A stretch of 64,000 nucleotides of DNA, from contig JACKEO010000008.1 of the NCBI GenBank assembly GCA_020632955.1, forward strand, positions 124,001-188,000, written 5' to 3'. The notes under the pieces are model-generated. The model was not told where the DNA came from. It ran no database searches and worked only from the letters and a program-made list of their open reading frames with translations. Origin of the DNA: Alphaproteobacteria bacterium. GTDB taxonomy: Bacteria > Myxococcota_A > UBA796 > GCA-2862545. Below, in pieces: positions 42,075 through 50,324 of this stretch. The translations under genes and the position numbers were made by a program. Positions within the stretch are counted from its first letter, which is position 1. Each line of letters opens with the position of its first letter.

Positions 42075-43199
42075 ATGATCCACCTCGACTCCGAGACCGC
42101 CGAGGCCCAGCTCCGCTCCGGCGAGGCCTGGACCCAGTTCTGCGAGCTGCTGCAGGCCGCAGGGTCCGTGCTGCAGCGCGACGACCTGCCCGACGACGCC
42201 TTCACGCGCGCCGAGGGCCTGCGGTACCTGACGCGCCTGGTGCGCGCGGGGCTGGAGGCCTTCGTGGAGCACGCCGATCCGGGGGCCCCGGTGCTCGCGC
42301 GCGTGGTGCACGAGACGGCGAAGATGGGGAACGACAACCCCGACAACCACTACCTGAACGCGGCCCTCGACGGCACCGGCACCTACCTGCTGCGCGGCCG
42401 CCGCGGCACGGTGCACTGGCTGGAGCTGGCCACCCAGCGCGGCAGCTACGGCGAGAGCCGCGGCCTGCCGCCCACGGGCCACCTCGACGGCAGCGCGCTC
42501 GTGCTCGACGACGACGGCGGCTTCGAGGTGGTGATCGCCGCCGAGCGCCCCGCGGGCGCCGCGAACTGGCTGCCGATGACCCCCGACACCGGCACCCTCA
42601 TCATCCGCCAGTCCCGCCTCGACCCGGCCACCGAGACGCTGGCGGAGCTGCACCTGGAGCGGGTGGGCGGCCCCGGTCCCACGCCGATCGACCCCCAGCG
42701 CGCCGTCACCGGCCTGCTGCGCGCCGGCATGCTCGTGGGCGGCGCGGCCCAGATCTTCGCGGAGTGGCAGGCGGGCTTCCGCCGCGACCACCTCAACCGC
42801 CTGCCCCGCTTCGACCAGGCGCTGTCGGACGCCATGGGCGGCGTGCCCCACATCACCTACCACCACTCGGCCTGGGCCCTGGCGCCCGACGAGGCCCTGG
42901 TGATCGACACCCCGCTGGTGCCCTGCGACCACTGGAACTTCCAGCTGTCGAACCACTGGCTGGAGTCGCTGGACTACCGCCACGACCGCATCCACACGAA
43001 CAGCAAGCTCGCCCGCCTGCGGCCCGACGGCACCCTGCGCCTCGTGGTGGCCCACACCGACCCCGGCGTGCCGAACTGGCTCACCACCCAGGGCCACGCC
43101 CACGGGTCGATGTGCTTCCGCTGGGTGCACGCGGCCGAGGACCCGCCCGAGCCGGCCTGCCGCGTGGTCCCGGTGGCCTCCGTCGCGTCGCTGCCCTGA
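42075..43199 (+). CDS. DUF1214-domain protein
   Basis: 374 residues with no signal peptide. The C-terminal 120 residues match DUF1214: WNFQLSNHWLESLDY, HTNSKLARLRPDGTLRLVVAH and DPGVPNWLTTQGHAHGSM. A middle region RGRRGTVHWLELATQRGSYGE is also typical. The N-terminal 90 residues are helical. DUF1214 proteins are often found near sulfotransferase, P450 or lipid-modifying genes, yet their function is not established. ATG 42075 lies two bases after the YbjN-like gene. It ends ten bases from the convergent GT39-like gene. Confidence 0.85.
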   Translation: MIHLDSETAEAQLRSGEAWTQFCELLQAAGSVLQRDDLPDDAFTRAEGLRYLTRLVRAGLEAFVEHADPGAPVLARVVHETAKMGNDNPDNHYLNAALDGTGTYLLRGRRGTVHWLELATQRGSYGESRGLPPTGHLDGSALVLDDDGGFEVVIAAERPAGAANWLPMTPDTGTLIIRQSRLDPATETLAELHLERVGGPGPTPIDPQRAVTGLLRAGMLVGGAAQIFAEWQAGFRRDHLNRLPRFDQALSDAMGGVPHITYHHSAWALAPDEALVIDTPLVPCDHWNFQLSNHWLESLDYRHDRIHTNSKLARLRPDGTLRLVVAHTDPGVPNWLTTQGHAHGSMCFRWVHAAEDPPEPACRVVPVASVASLP

Positions 43200-43208
43200 C
43201 CGCGGCGC

Positions 43209-45275
43209 CTACAGCGCCACCTCCCCCAGCGCGACCTCCACCACGGCCCCGGCATCGCCCTCCACCGGGAGCACCTCGAGCACCAGCGTGGCGGTCCACC
43301 GCCCGGACGCCTCCGGCAGCGGCGTCACCAGCGGCGTGGCCGCCCCGGGGAAGCCCACCACCCCCTGGGCCAGGTCCACCCGCCGCACCTCCCCGCCCTC
43401 GCCCGTGAGCCGCAGGTGCGGGGCGCGCACGCGGGCGCTGCGCAGGAAGCCGTCGTTGTAGGACTTGCCCCGCAGCGCGTCGCCGTGGAGCACGGCCTCG
43501 GGCCCCTCGTCGCCATCGAGGACCTCCACGCCGAGCACCAGCGCGTCCCGCCCGCCGGGGTCCGCCGGGGGACGATCGTGCAGCCGCACGCCCCACAGAC
43601 GCCGCGCCGGCGCCCCGACGGCCTGCGCCACCCCCACCTCCCAGGTGGGCGCCGACGCCAGGAGCAGCTCCTCCGTGGGCAGCCGCACGTAGCGCTGGGC
43701 CAGCGAGGTGGGACAGCGGTCCTCGCCCGGGTCGTAGCGCACGAGCCCCCGCCCCCGCACCAGCTCGGCGGCCAGCGCCCGCGGTGCCGCCACCCAGGCG
43801 GCCATGCGCTCCTCCGCCACCGCCCCCAGCTCCAGGCCCCGGCGCACCAGCCCCCCGCCGTCGGGCAGCACCACCAGGCAGGGCGGGCGGGCCGAGCCCC
43901 CGAAGGTGGCGCCGCGACGGCGCAGCAGGTGGTGGACGGGCACGATGGTGGGCTCGTGGCCCCCGGTCACGAAGGTGCGCCGCGCCGCCTCCTCCACGTC
44001 CCAGCCCTGCGTCTGCTCCACGTCGTCCAGCAGGGTGCGCGTCCACGTGAGGCTGCGGATGTCGCGGGTCTCCTGCCGGAAGACGAGGCCGAGCCCCACC
44101 GCCTCGGCGCCGGTGGCCGCCACCAGCCACCCCACCAGCACCGCCCGGGCCACGCCCTGCACCCGCGCCAGCAGGTGCGCCGTGCCCAGGCCCAGGCCCA
44201 GCGCCAGCACCGGCACCAGCGACACGGCGTAGCGCGCCTCGTTCGGGGCCCGCAGGCCCATGGAGGTGTCCCACAGCAGCCAGCCCACCACGGCCAGCGC
44301 AGGCAGCAGCAGCAGGCCCGCCAGGCCGTCGCGCGGCGTCGACCCGCGCAGCCGGCGCACCCCCGCCGCCCCGGCGCCCAGCACGCCCAGCACCACCAGG
44401 GGACGACCGAGCCCCGGCCAGCCCCAGCGCGTCGGGCCCCCCTCCAGCGTGGACCCCCCGTAGGGCGCTCCCACCAGCGTGAGGAGGTGGGTCAGGTCCT
44501 CCCAGGCCTCCCCCGCCGACCCGCCCGTGGCGCCCACGTGCTGGTGGGCGAACAGGCGGGTGTTGGCGAAGTCGGTGCCCAGCTCGTGCAGCAGGTAGGG
44601 CAGCAGCGTGGCGGCCGCTGCCAGCGCGCCCCCCACGGTGCCCCGCACCCAGCCGGGAGGACGCGCCACGGCTACGCCCGCCCACAGCCCGGCGCCCGCG
44701 AGCCACGCGCCCAGGTGCATCTGGCCCGCCAGCCCCAGCGCCAGGCCCATCGGCACGAGCCAGCGTCCGTCCCGGCGGTGCACCGCCCACACCGCCGCCG
44801 CCAGGGCCGCGCCCACCAGGGGAGCCACCAGGGACGGGTTCCACAGCACACGCGACGTGGCGAGCCCGAGCGCCAGCCAGCTCGCGACGAGCACGGTGAG
44901 CGCCCCCGCCAGGGGCCCCCGCAGACGCCACGCCAGCCAGCCCAGCAGCGCCACGCCCGCGCCCTCGATCAGCGTCACCCACCGCAGGGCGGCCAGCGTG
45001 TCGCCGAGCAGGCGCTCCACCGGCCACAGCACCAGCGCCTCGGCCCCGCCGGGGATGCGCGCCCCCACGCCGTACGACAGCTCCGCGCCCATCGGCTCCA
45101 GCGACGACAGCGGGCCCTGCGCGCGCAGCAGGTCGCGGTCGGTCCACTCGGTGAGCTCGGTGTCGCGCACCGCCAGCCGGTCCAGGAAGGACAGCACGGC
45201 GAGCAGGAGCAGCCACCCGGCGAGCAGGCGGTCGGCGGTCCAGCGCGGCGGGCGGGGAGACGGCCCGGAGGGCAT
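43209..45275 (-). CDS. GT39/PMT-like integral membrane glycosyltransferase
   Basis: 688 residues. About eleven hydrophobic segments in the first 450 residues are followed by a soluble domain of about 240 residues. After the first segment the loop LAVRDTELTEWTDRDLLRAQ resembles the acidic catalytic loop of GT-C enzymes (PMT/ArnT/GT39), which transfer a sugar from a polyprenyl-phosphate donor. ATG 45275 is preferred to the start at 45488 because it places the first membrane segment close to the N-terminus and leaves a promoter region toward the divergent gene. The acceptor is probably an envelope glycan. Confidence 0.8.
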   Translation of the reverse strand: MPSGPSPRPPRWTADRLLAGWLLLLAVLSFLDRLAVRDTELTEWTDRDLLRAQGPLSSLEPMGAELSYGVGARIPGGAEALVLWPVERLLGDTLAALRWVTLIEGAGVALLGWLAWRLRGPLAGALTVLVASWLALGLATSRVLWNPSLVAPLVGAALAAAVWAVHRRDGRWLVPMGLALGLAGQMHLGAWLAGAGLWAGVAVARPPGWVRGTVGGALAAAATLLPYLLHELGTDFANTRLFAHQHVGATGGSAGEAWEDLTHLLTLVGAPYGGSTLEGGPTRWGWPGLGRPLVVLGVLGAGAAGVRRLRGSTPRDGLAGLLLLPALAVVGWLLWDTSMGLRAPNEARYAVSLVPVLALGLGLGTAHLLARVQGVARAVLVGWLVAATGAEAVGLGLVFRQETRDIRSLTWTRTLLDDVEQTQGWDVEEAARRTFVTGGHEPTIVPVHHLLRRRGATFGGSARPPCLVVLPDGGGLVRRGLELGAVAEERMAAWVAAPRALAAELVRGRGLVRYDPGEDRCPTSLAQRYVRLPTEELLLASAPTWEVGVAQAVGAPARRLWGVRLHDRPPADPGGRDALVLGVEVLDGDEGPEAVLHGDALRGKSYNDGFLRSARVRAPHLRLTGEGGEVRRVDLAQGVVGFPGAATPLVTPLPEASGRWTATLVLEVLPVEGDAGAVVEVALGEVAL

Positions 45276-45319
45276 GCGGCCTCTGGCGACCCCGATCGGA
45301 GGCGGGGACGGCGCCCGCC

Positions 45320-45325
45320 ACGCTA
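45320..45325 (-). promoter_or_regulatory. Putative -10 element (TAGCGT)
   Basis: TAGCGT on the minus strand, 44 bases before the ATG at 45275, in the divergent region between the two membrane glycosyltransferase genes. It lies within the imperfect inverted repeat CGCCCGC...GCAGGCG. Confidence 0.25.
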
Positions 45326-45490
45326 GCAGGCGCGGCCCGCCGTGAAGCCCCGACGCAACCCGCAGGCGACCCGGCGGAAACGGGGACGCGCGCGCGCGGG
45401 TGGTACCCACGGGCATCACGAGGCGCTCCCCCGTTGGCGCATCCCCCCACCGTCCCCGCGACGGCGACCGTTCCCCCCCGGTCGCCATCG

Positions 45491-47440
45491 GTGCATCCGC
45501 TGCCCCTGTCCTCGGCGGCCGCCCTGGCCGGCGTGGTGGCGGTGGCCTGTGCCCTGGCGGTCACCGCCTGGACGGCCGACGACGCGCGCATCGCCTACCG
45601 GGCCGTGGCGCAGCTCGAGCACGCGGGTCAGCTCGTGTGGAACCCCGGCGAGCGCGTGCAGGTGTTCACGAGCCCGCTGTGGGTGGTGATCCTCACGGGC
45701 CTGCACCAGCTGGGCGGCCCGGTGGAGGTGGCCGCCTGGGTGGCCTCGGGGCTGGCCACCCTCGGCGCGCTCGCCCTGGCGTGGCACGCCACCCGCGGCG
45801 CCGGGCTCGCCGCACGGGCCGGCATGCCGCTGCTGGTGCTGGCCTCCCCCACCCTGGTGGAGCACGGCATCTCGGGGCTCGAGACGCCGCTCGTGGCGCT
45901 GCTGGCCCTGGCGGCCTGGGCCGCCGCGGAGGATCGCGACCGCTTCCGCGGCACGCGGCGGGTGCTGCTCTTCACGGCGCTCGCCGCCACCACGCGCCTC
46001 GACAGCCTGGTGCTCCTCGCGCCGCTCGCGCTCCTCACCAGCCGCCGGGCCCATCGCGTGGACCCGGTGCGCGCCACCGCCGTGGCCTTCCAGGGGCTGC
46101 TCCCGCTGCTGGCCTGGCTGCTGTTCGCCACCATCTGGTTCGGGTCCCCCATCCCGAACACGGCGCTGGCCAAGCTCTCCACGGGCATCCCGCTGTCGTG
46201 GTACCTCACGCAGGGCACGGCCTACCTGGCCCTGTCGGCCCGCGCCGATCCGGTGCTCGCGCTGCTGCTGCTCGGCGGCGTGGGCGCGGCCCTGGTGCGC
46301 CGCCGCCCGATCGAGCAGGCCCTGGCGCTGGGCGTGGGCCTGCACGTGCTCTACCTGCTGCGGGTGGGGGGCGACTTCATGGTGGGCCGCTTCCTGGTGG
46401 CGCCCACCTGGATCTGCCTGGTGCTGCTGGCCCGCGGCGCCGCGGCAGGCGGCCCCCGCGGACTCGCCGCGCTGGTGGTGGTGGCCGCGATGGGCAGCAC
46501 CACCGCGCTGCGCACGCCCTACGCGTCGGCGCCCTGCGTGCCCACGGCCTTCGATCGCTCCCACGAGCACGGCATCGCCGACGAGCGTGCGGTCTACGCC
46601 TGCGGCACGTCGCCGTGGACCTGCGACGGCGGGATGTGCTTCTCGCGCCCGGCGAAGGCCGCGCCCGAGGTCGACGCCGAGGAGGCCGGCATGGCGGGCT
46701 GGCCGCTCCAGGCCCGCCTGAGCCCGATGGTGTACGACACCTGGGCCCTGGCCGACCCCATCCGCTCTCGGCTCCCCTCCCGCACCGCCACGATCGGCCA
46801 CTTCGAGCGCGAGGTGCCCGAGGGCTGGGACGAGGTGGTGATGGGGGATCCGTCCACCATCCACGACCCCCGACTCCGGGAGCTCGCGCAGCGCGTGCAG
46901 CTCGCCACGCGCGGCTCGCTCACCTCGGTGGCGCGCCTCGAGGCCATGTGGTCGCTGTTCTGGGAGGATCTGCCCTTCACGGGACGCCTGGTGCGCGAGC
47001 ACCACACCTGGTGGGCCCCCGAGGCCGACGGCACGCCGGTGTGCTCCGAGGAGCGCGCCCAGGACGCGCGCGCCTTCGTCGACGACCCCGTGGCCGACTG
47101 GGAGGTGCTGGGGGTCACGCCGGCCTGCGGCGCGCGCGCACGCCTGCCTGAGGACGTGGAGGTGGAGGCGCTGGAGGTGGTGGTGGCCGGCGAGGCCACG
47201 TGGGAGGTGCAGCTGGAGGAGGGCGGCCACCTGCGCACGGTGGCCCGCTTCGCGCACGAGAGCGGCGAGCCCAGCCACCACCGCGTCCCCCTCGAGGGGG
47301 CGAGCGCCGAGGCGGTGGTGCTCGTGGCGCGCGAGGCCGACGACGAGACGGCCTGGCCGCGCCTGGGTCCGGTGCTCTTCGTGGGCGACACCGGCGCGCC
47401 GGCGCCGACGCCGCACGCGGTCACCGCCACCGTGGACTGA
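45491..47440 (+). CDS. Membrane glycosyltransferase, arabinofuranosyltransferase (AftB)-like
   Basis: About 649 residues. It follows the GT-C layout with an acidic pair after the first membrane segment (TAWTADDARIAYRAV), then WNPGERVQVFTSPLWVV, TRLDSLVLLAPLALL and FGSPIPNTALAK. These blocks are typical of the AftB/GT89-like group and of many uncharacterised Gram-negative homologs. About eight membrane segments are followed by a soluble domain containing a short Cys cluster (CGTSPWTCDGGMC). GTG 45491 is chosen because it opens just before the first hydrophobic segment; a TTG at 45434 would add 19 residues. It is transcribed away from the GT39-like gene. It probably adds sugars to an envelope polymer. 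Confidence 0.78.
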   Translation: MHPLPLSSAAALAGVVAVACALAVTAWTADDARIAYRAVAQLEHAGQLVWNPGERVQVFTSPLWVVILTGLHQLGGPVEVAAWVASGLATLGALALAWHATRGAGLAARAGMPLLVLASPTLVEHGISGLETPLVALLALAAWAAAEDRDRFRGTRRVLLFTALAATTRLDSLVLLAPLALLTSRRAHRVDPVRATAVAFQGLLPLLAWLLFATIWFGSPIPNTALAKLSTGIPLSWYLTQGTAYLALSARADPVLALLLLGGVGAALVRRRPIEQALALGVGLHVLYLLRVGGDFMVGRFLVAPTWICLVLLARGAAAGGPRGLAALVVVAAMGSTTALRTPYASAPCVPTAFDRSHEHGIADERAVYACGTSPWTCDGGMCFSRPAKAAPEVDAEEAGMAGWPLQARLSPMVYDTWALADPIRSRLPSRTATIGHFEREVPEGWDEVVMGDPSTIHDPRLRELAQRVQLATRGSLTSVARLEAMWSLFWEDLPFTGRLVREHHTWWAPEADGTPVCSEERAQDARAFVDDPVADWEVLGVTPACGARARLPEDVEVEALEVVVAGEATWEVQLEEGGHLRTVARFAHESGEPSHHRVPLEGASAEAVVLVAREADDETAWPRLGPVLFVGDTGAPAPTPHAVTATVD

Positions 47441-47515
47441 CACCGCGACGGAGCTCCGGGGTTGGAGCGGACGTGGACGCGCGCCGACGCGCGCCCCTCC
47501 GACCCGGGAGCGACC

Positions 47516-48328
47516 ATGGCCCTCGCGCTGCTCACCACCCTGCCCTTCGTGCTGCTCAACCTCGTCGCGCTGGCCGTCTCGTGGCGGCTCGAGCACCACC
47601 CGCTCCCCGCCGAGGCCACCTGCCAGACCGCGGCCCGACGGCCCGGCGATCTGCGGCGCCGCCTGCCCCTGGTGGCGGTGAACCTGCTGCTGGTGTCGGG
47701 CGGCACCTTCGTGGGCACCTGGCTGCTGTCACCCCACCTGTCCACCGGCTGGCCGGGCTGGGGCGCCTGGGTGGGCCAGTTCCTGCTGCTGCTCGTGGTG
47801 GACGACCTCGTCTTCTACGGCGTGCACCGGCTGCTGCACGAGCACCGCGGCCTGTACCGGCTGCTCCACGCGCGGCACCACGAGGCCTACGCGCCGCTGC
47901 CGGTGGAGATCCTCTACACCCACCCCGCCGAGACCTCCCTGGTGTCGCTGGGCATCGTGGCCGGCGCCGCGCTGGTGCACCTCGTCTTCGGCGGACTCGC
48001 CTTCGGGGCCTTCCTCTCGTACGTGATCTTCCGCCACCTGCACGAGCTGGACGTGCACTCCGGGATGCGCAGCCGCCTGGCCCACGCCATCCCGCTGCTC
48101 GCCCCCAACGAGCACCACGACCACCACCACCACCGCCCGCACGAGGGCAACTACGCCTCGATGCTCACGCTCTGGGACCGCGTGTTCGGCACCCACGTGG
48201 AGGACCGACGCCGTCCCCGCCAGGCGCCCCGCGGTGGCCTGGGCGTGCCGGTGTCGCCGCTGCCCGTGGTGCCCGCGCCGCTGGCCGCCCGGGCGCAGCG
48301 CCTCGTGCAGCCCGCCGGGGCCCGCTGA
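47516..48328 (+). CDS. Sterol desaturase / fatty acid hydroxylase superfamily protein
   Basis: 270 residues and four to five membrane segments. The three His clusters that bind the di-iron centre are present: HRLLH (HX3H), LLHARHHE (HX2HH) and the very His-rich NEHHDHHHH segment, with an additional FRHLHELDVHSG between them. This superfamily includes C-5 sterol desaturase, C-4 methyl oxidase and carotene/fatty acid hydroxylases; the H-A-R-H-H and LYTHP blocks favour the sterol desaturase subgroup. It would use O2 to desaturate or hydroxylate a lipid. GGGAG lies 6 bases before ATG 47516. The stop abuts the convergent gene's stop in a TGATCA palindrome (48326-48331). Confidence 0.88.
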   Translation: MALALLTTLPFVLLNLVALAVSWRLEHHPLPAEATCQTAARRPGDLRRRLPLVAVNLLLVSGGTFVGTWLLSPHLSTGWPGWGAWVGQFLLLLVVDDLVFYGVHRLLHEHRGLYRLLHARHHEAYAPLPVEILYTHPAETSLVSLGIVAGAALVHLVFGGLAFGAFLSYVIFRHLHELDVHSGMRSRLAHAIPLLAPNEHHDHHHHRPHEGNYASMLTLWDRVFGTHVEDRRRPRQAPRGGLGVPVSPLPVVPAPLAARAQRLVQPAGAR

Positions 48329-50191
48329 TCAGCGGACCTCGGGCTCCTCGAGCCACTGGCGGCTGCCCGCGGTGATCGTGTTCGTGGTCACCAGTCCCGA
48401 CGGCCAGGTGATCTGCACCTCGGCCTCGTCGGCCTGCCCCAGGCTCACCGTGAGCCAGGGGCTGTTGCGCGACTGGAAGCCCACGGTGGTGGGCACGCCG
48501 TACCAGCGGGTGGCGGTGCCGGTCACCCGCACCTTGGCACCGATGGCCTCGCGGTTCGACACGGTGCCCCGCAGCCGCACCGCCGCGGTGCGCGAGGCCG
48601 ACGGCCCGCCCGCCATGAGCACCGGGAAGGCGCGGCTGTCCACGGTGCGCGGATCCACGCCGGGCGGCAGGTTGAACGGCCTGGCGTCCCAGCGACCGAA
48701 GCCGCCCATGTTCCAGAAGAGGTCGATGTCGCCGTCCTGGTCGAGGTCGCCGAGCGCGCTGCCGTGGTGCTGGCCGTGCAGGTCGGGCTCGCCGCTCATG
48801 TCGGTGCGCCGGAAGCGCAGGCCGTCCACCGCCCCCGTGTGCACGAAGGGCACCGGGTAGGAGGTCATGTCCGGAGAGCCCGGCCCCACGAAGATCTCGG
48901 GGAAGCCGTCGCCCGTCAGGTCGCCCACGTTCAGGCCCATCGTGTTCTCGGGGCGCGACGCCACGAGGCTGTGATCCAGCCCCACCTCGCGCCCCAGCAG
49001 CTCCACCGTGCCGTCGCCCACGCTGCGCAGGATCACGGCCTGCAGCCAGCCGCGCCCCACGAAGAGGTCGTCGCGGCCGTCCTGGTCCACGTCGAGCGGG
49101 GCCACGCTGAACACCGGGCCCTGGTGGGTGACCAGGTCGGGCAGCACGTCCTCGGAGACCTCCTCGAAGCCCTGCCCCTGCAGGTTGCGGTAGAGCGCCA
49201 CGTGGGCGTCCCGCTTCGTGTCGGCCTGGCCGGAGTCGGTGCGGTAGGTCGACCAGTCGCCCATGTTGGGGATGAAGAGGTCGAGCCAGCCGTCGGCGTC
49301 GTAGTCCCACCACACGGGCTGGTGGGCGTCGTAGGGCGCGCGACCGATGCCGAGCGCCGTGGCCACGTCCTCGAAGGTGCCGTCGCCGCGCCCCCGGTAC
49401 AGGCGCACCGGCGCCTCCACGTCGGTGGTGTCGGTCTCGTAGGTGCCCACGCAGCAGGGCGGGATCGACATGAGCGAGCGGGAGGTGATCACCAGGTCGA
49501 GGTGACCGTCGCGGTCGAAGTCGGCCCAGGCCGCGCCCCACCACGCCCACTTCGAGGTCTCGATGCCCGAGGCGGCGGTGACCTCGGTGAAGGCGCCGGC
49601 CGTGGCCAGATCGTTGCGGTAGAGCCGGAGCTGGCCCGTGCCGTCGTAGCCGCCGTTGGTGAGCAGCACGTCGGGGTCGCCGTCGCCGTCCCAGTCGGCC
49701 CAGGCCGCACCCCAGTTGCCCTGGCTGTGCTCGGCGGGGATGCCCAGGGTGAGGGGCTCGAAGGTGCCGTCGCCCACGCTGCGCCAGAGCAGGCCGCCCC
49801 GGTCGGCGCCGCGGTGGTCGTTGCGGGCGTGGCCCTGCCACAGGTCGTCGAGGCCGTCGCCGTCCACGTCGACGATGGAGGCACCACGCCCGTAGGCCTT
49901 GGGCGCGGCGTGCAGACCGGCCGCCTCGCTCACGTCGCACAGCGGCCGCTCGGGCGGGCAGGCCGCGGGCAGCGCGAAGGTGCGCAGCGGCTCGGGGATC
50001 ACCCGCGCGCGGCCCGGGTCCACCACCGCGCCCGTCTCGGCCGTCTCGGCATCGGGCGCGTCGTCCGCCGGATCCCCGGTCTCGACCGGCGCGACGGGGT
50101 CGTTCCCGGAACCGGTGGGCGGAGACAGGACAGGGTCCGACGCGGGCGACAGGGCGCAGCCCGCGAGGACCGTGAGCGTCAACAGGCGCAC
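48329..50191 (-). CDS. FG-GAP/VCBS and ASPIC/UnbV repeat lipoprotein
   Basis: 620 residues. The signal ends at VLAGC, followed by an acidic Ala/Asp/Thr linker. At least six FG-GAP/VCBS repeats carry calcium-binding D-x-D-G-D-G-x-x-D loops (VDVDGDGLDDL, ADWDGDGDPDVL, ADFDRDGHLDLV, WDYDADGWLDLF, LDVDQDGRDDLF, GDLDQDGDIDLF), arranged as a seven-blade propeller. A C-terminal ASPIC/UnbV domain (VRLRGTVSNREAIGAKVRV, VEVQITWPSG-like) closes the protein. These are calcium-stabilised surface proteins that may bind ligands or adhere. GTG 50191 has GAGAG upstream; a run of ten G/C lies at 50211-50220 in its leader. Confidence 0.88.
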   Translation of the reverse strand: MRLLTLTVLAGCALSPASDPVLSPPTGSGNDPVAPVETGDPADDAPDAETAETGAVVDPGRARVIPEPLRTFALPAACPPERPLCDVSEAAGLHAAPKAYGRGASIVDVDGDGLDDLWQGHARNDHRGADRGGLLWRSVGDGTFEPLTLGIPAEHSQGNWGAAWADWDGDGDPDVLLTNGGYDGTGQLRLYRNDLATAGAFTEVTAASGIETSKWAWWGAAWADFDRDGHLDLVITSRSLMSIPPCCVGTYETDTTDVEAPVRLYRGRGDGTFEDVATALGIGRAPYDAHQPVWWDYDADGWLDLFIPNMGDWSTYRTDSGQADTKRDAHVALYRNLQGQGFEEVSEDVLPDLVTHQGPVFSVAPLDVDQDGRDDLFVGRGWLQAVILRSVGDGTVELLGREVGLDHSLVASRPENTMGLNVGDLTGDGFPEIFVGPGSPDMTSYPVPFVHTGAVDGLRFRRTDMSGEPDLHGQHHGSALGDLDQDGDIDLFWNMGGFGRWDARPFNLPPGVDPRTVDSRAFPVLMAGGPSASRTAAVRLRGTVSNREAIGAKVRVTGTATRWYGVPTTVGFQSRNSPWLTVSLGQADEAEVQITWPSGLVTTNTITAGSRQWLEEPEVR

Positions 50192-50210
50192 GGGCGGCTC
50201 TCGGCGACGA

Positions 50211-50220
50211 GGGGGGGGGG
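50211..50220. repeat. Homopolymeric G10 tract in a gene leader
   Basis: Ten consecutive G on the plus strand, C on the coding strand of the lipoprotein gene starting at 50191, placed 19 bases before the start codon. Tracts of this size in a promoter or leader can vary by slippage and alter expression. Confidence 0.6.
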
Positions 50221-50324
50221 CAGGTGGTGCCCTGAGATGCCACGTCCATCGGCCCTCTCGCGCGCGCGATGACCGGATGAGACGAACGTTTGACCTGGGC
50301 CTGTCCGCAGCGCGCACGATCCCG

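Noticed and set aside
47516..48328. Firm assignment as C-5 sterol desaturase
   Set aside because: The His clusters fit the whole superfamily (C-4 oxidase, carotene and fatty acid hydroxylases), so only superfamily level is claimed.
34882..48328. An oxidosqualene cyclase or squalene epoxidase within the sterol-type region
   Set aside because: No frame shows the QW repeats or DCTAE motif of cyclases, nor a squalene monooxygenase FAD signature.
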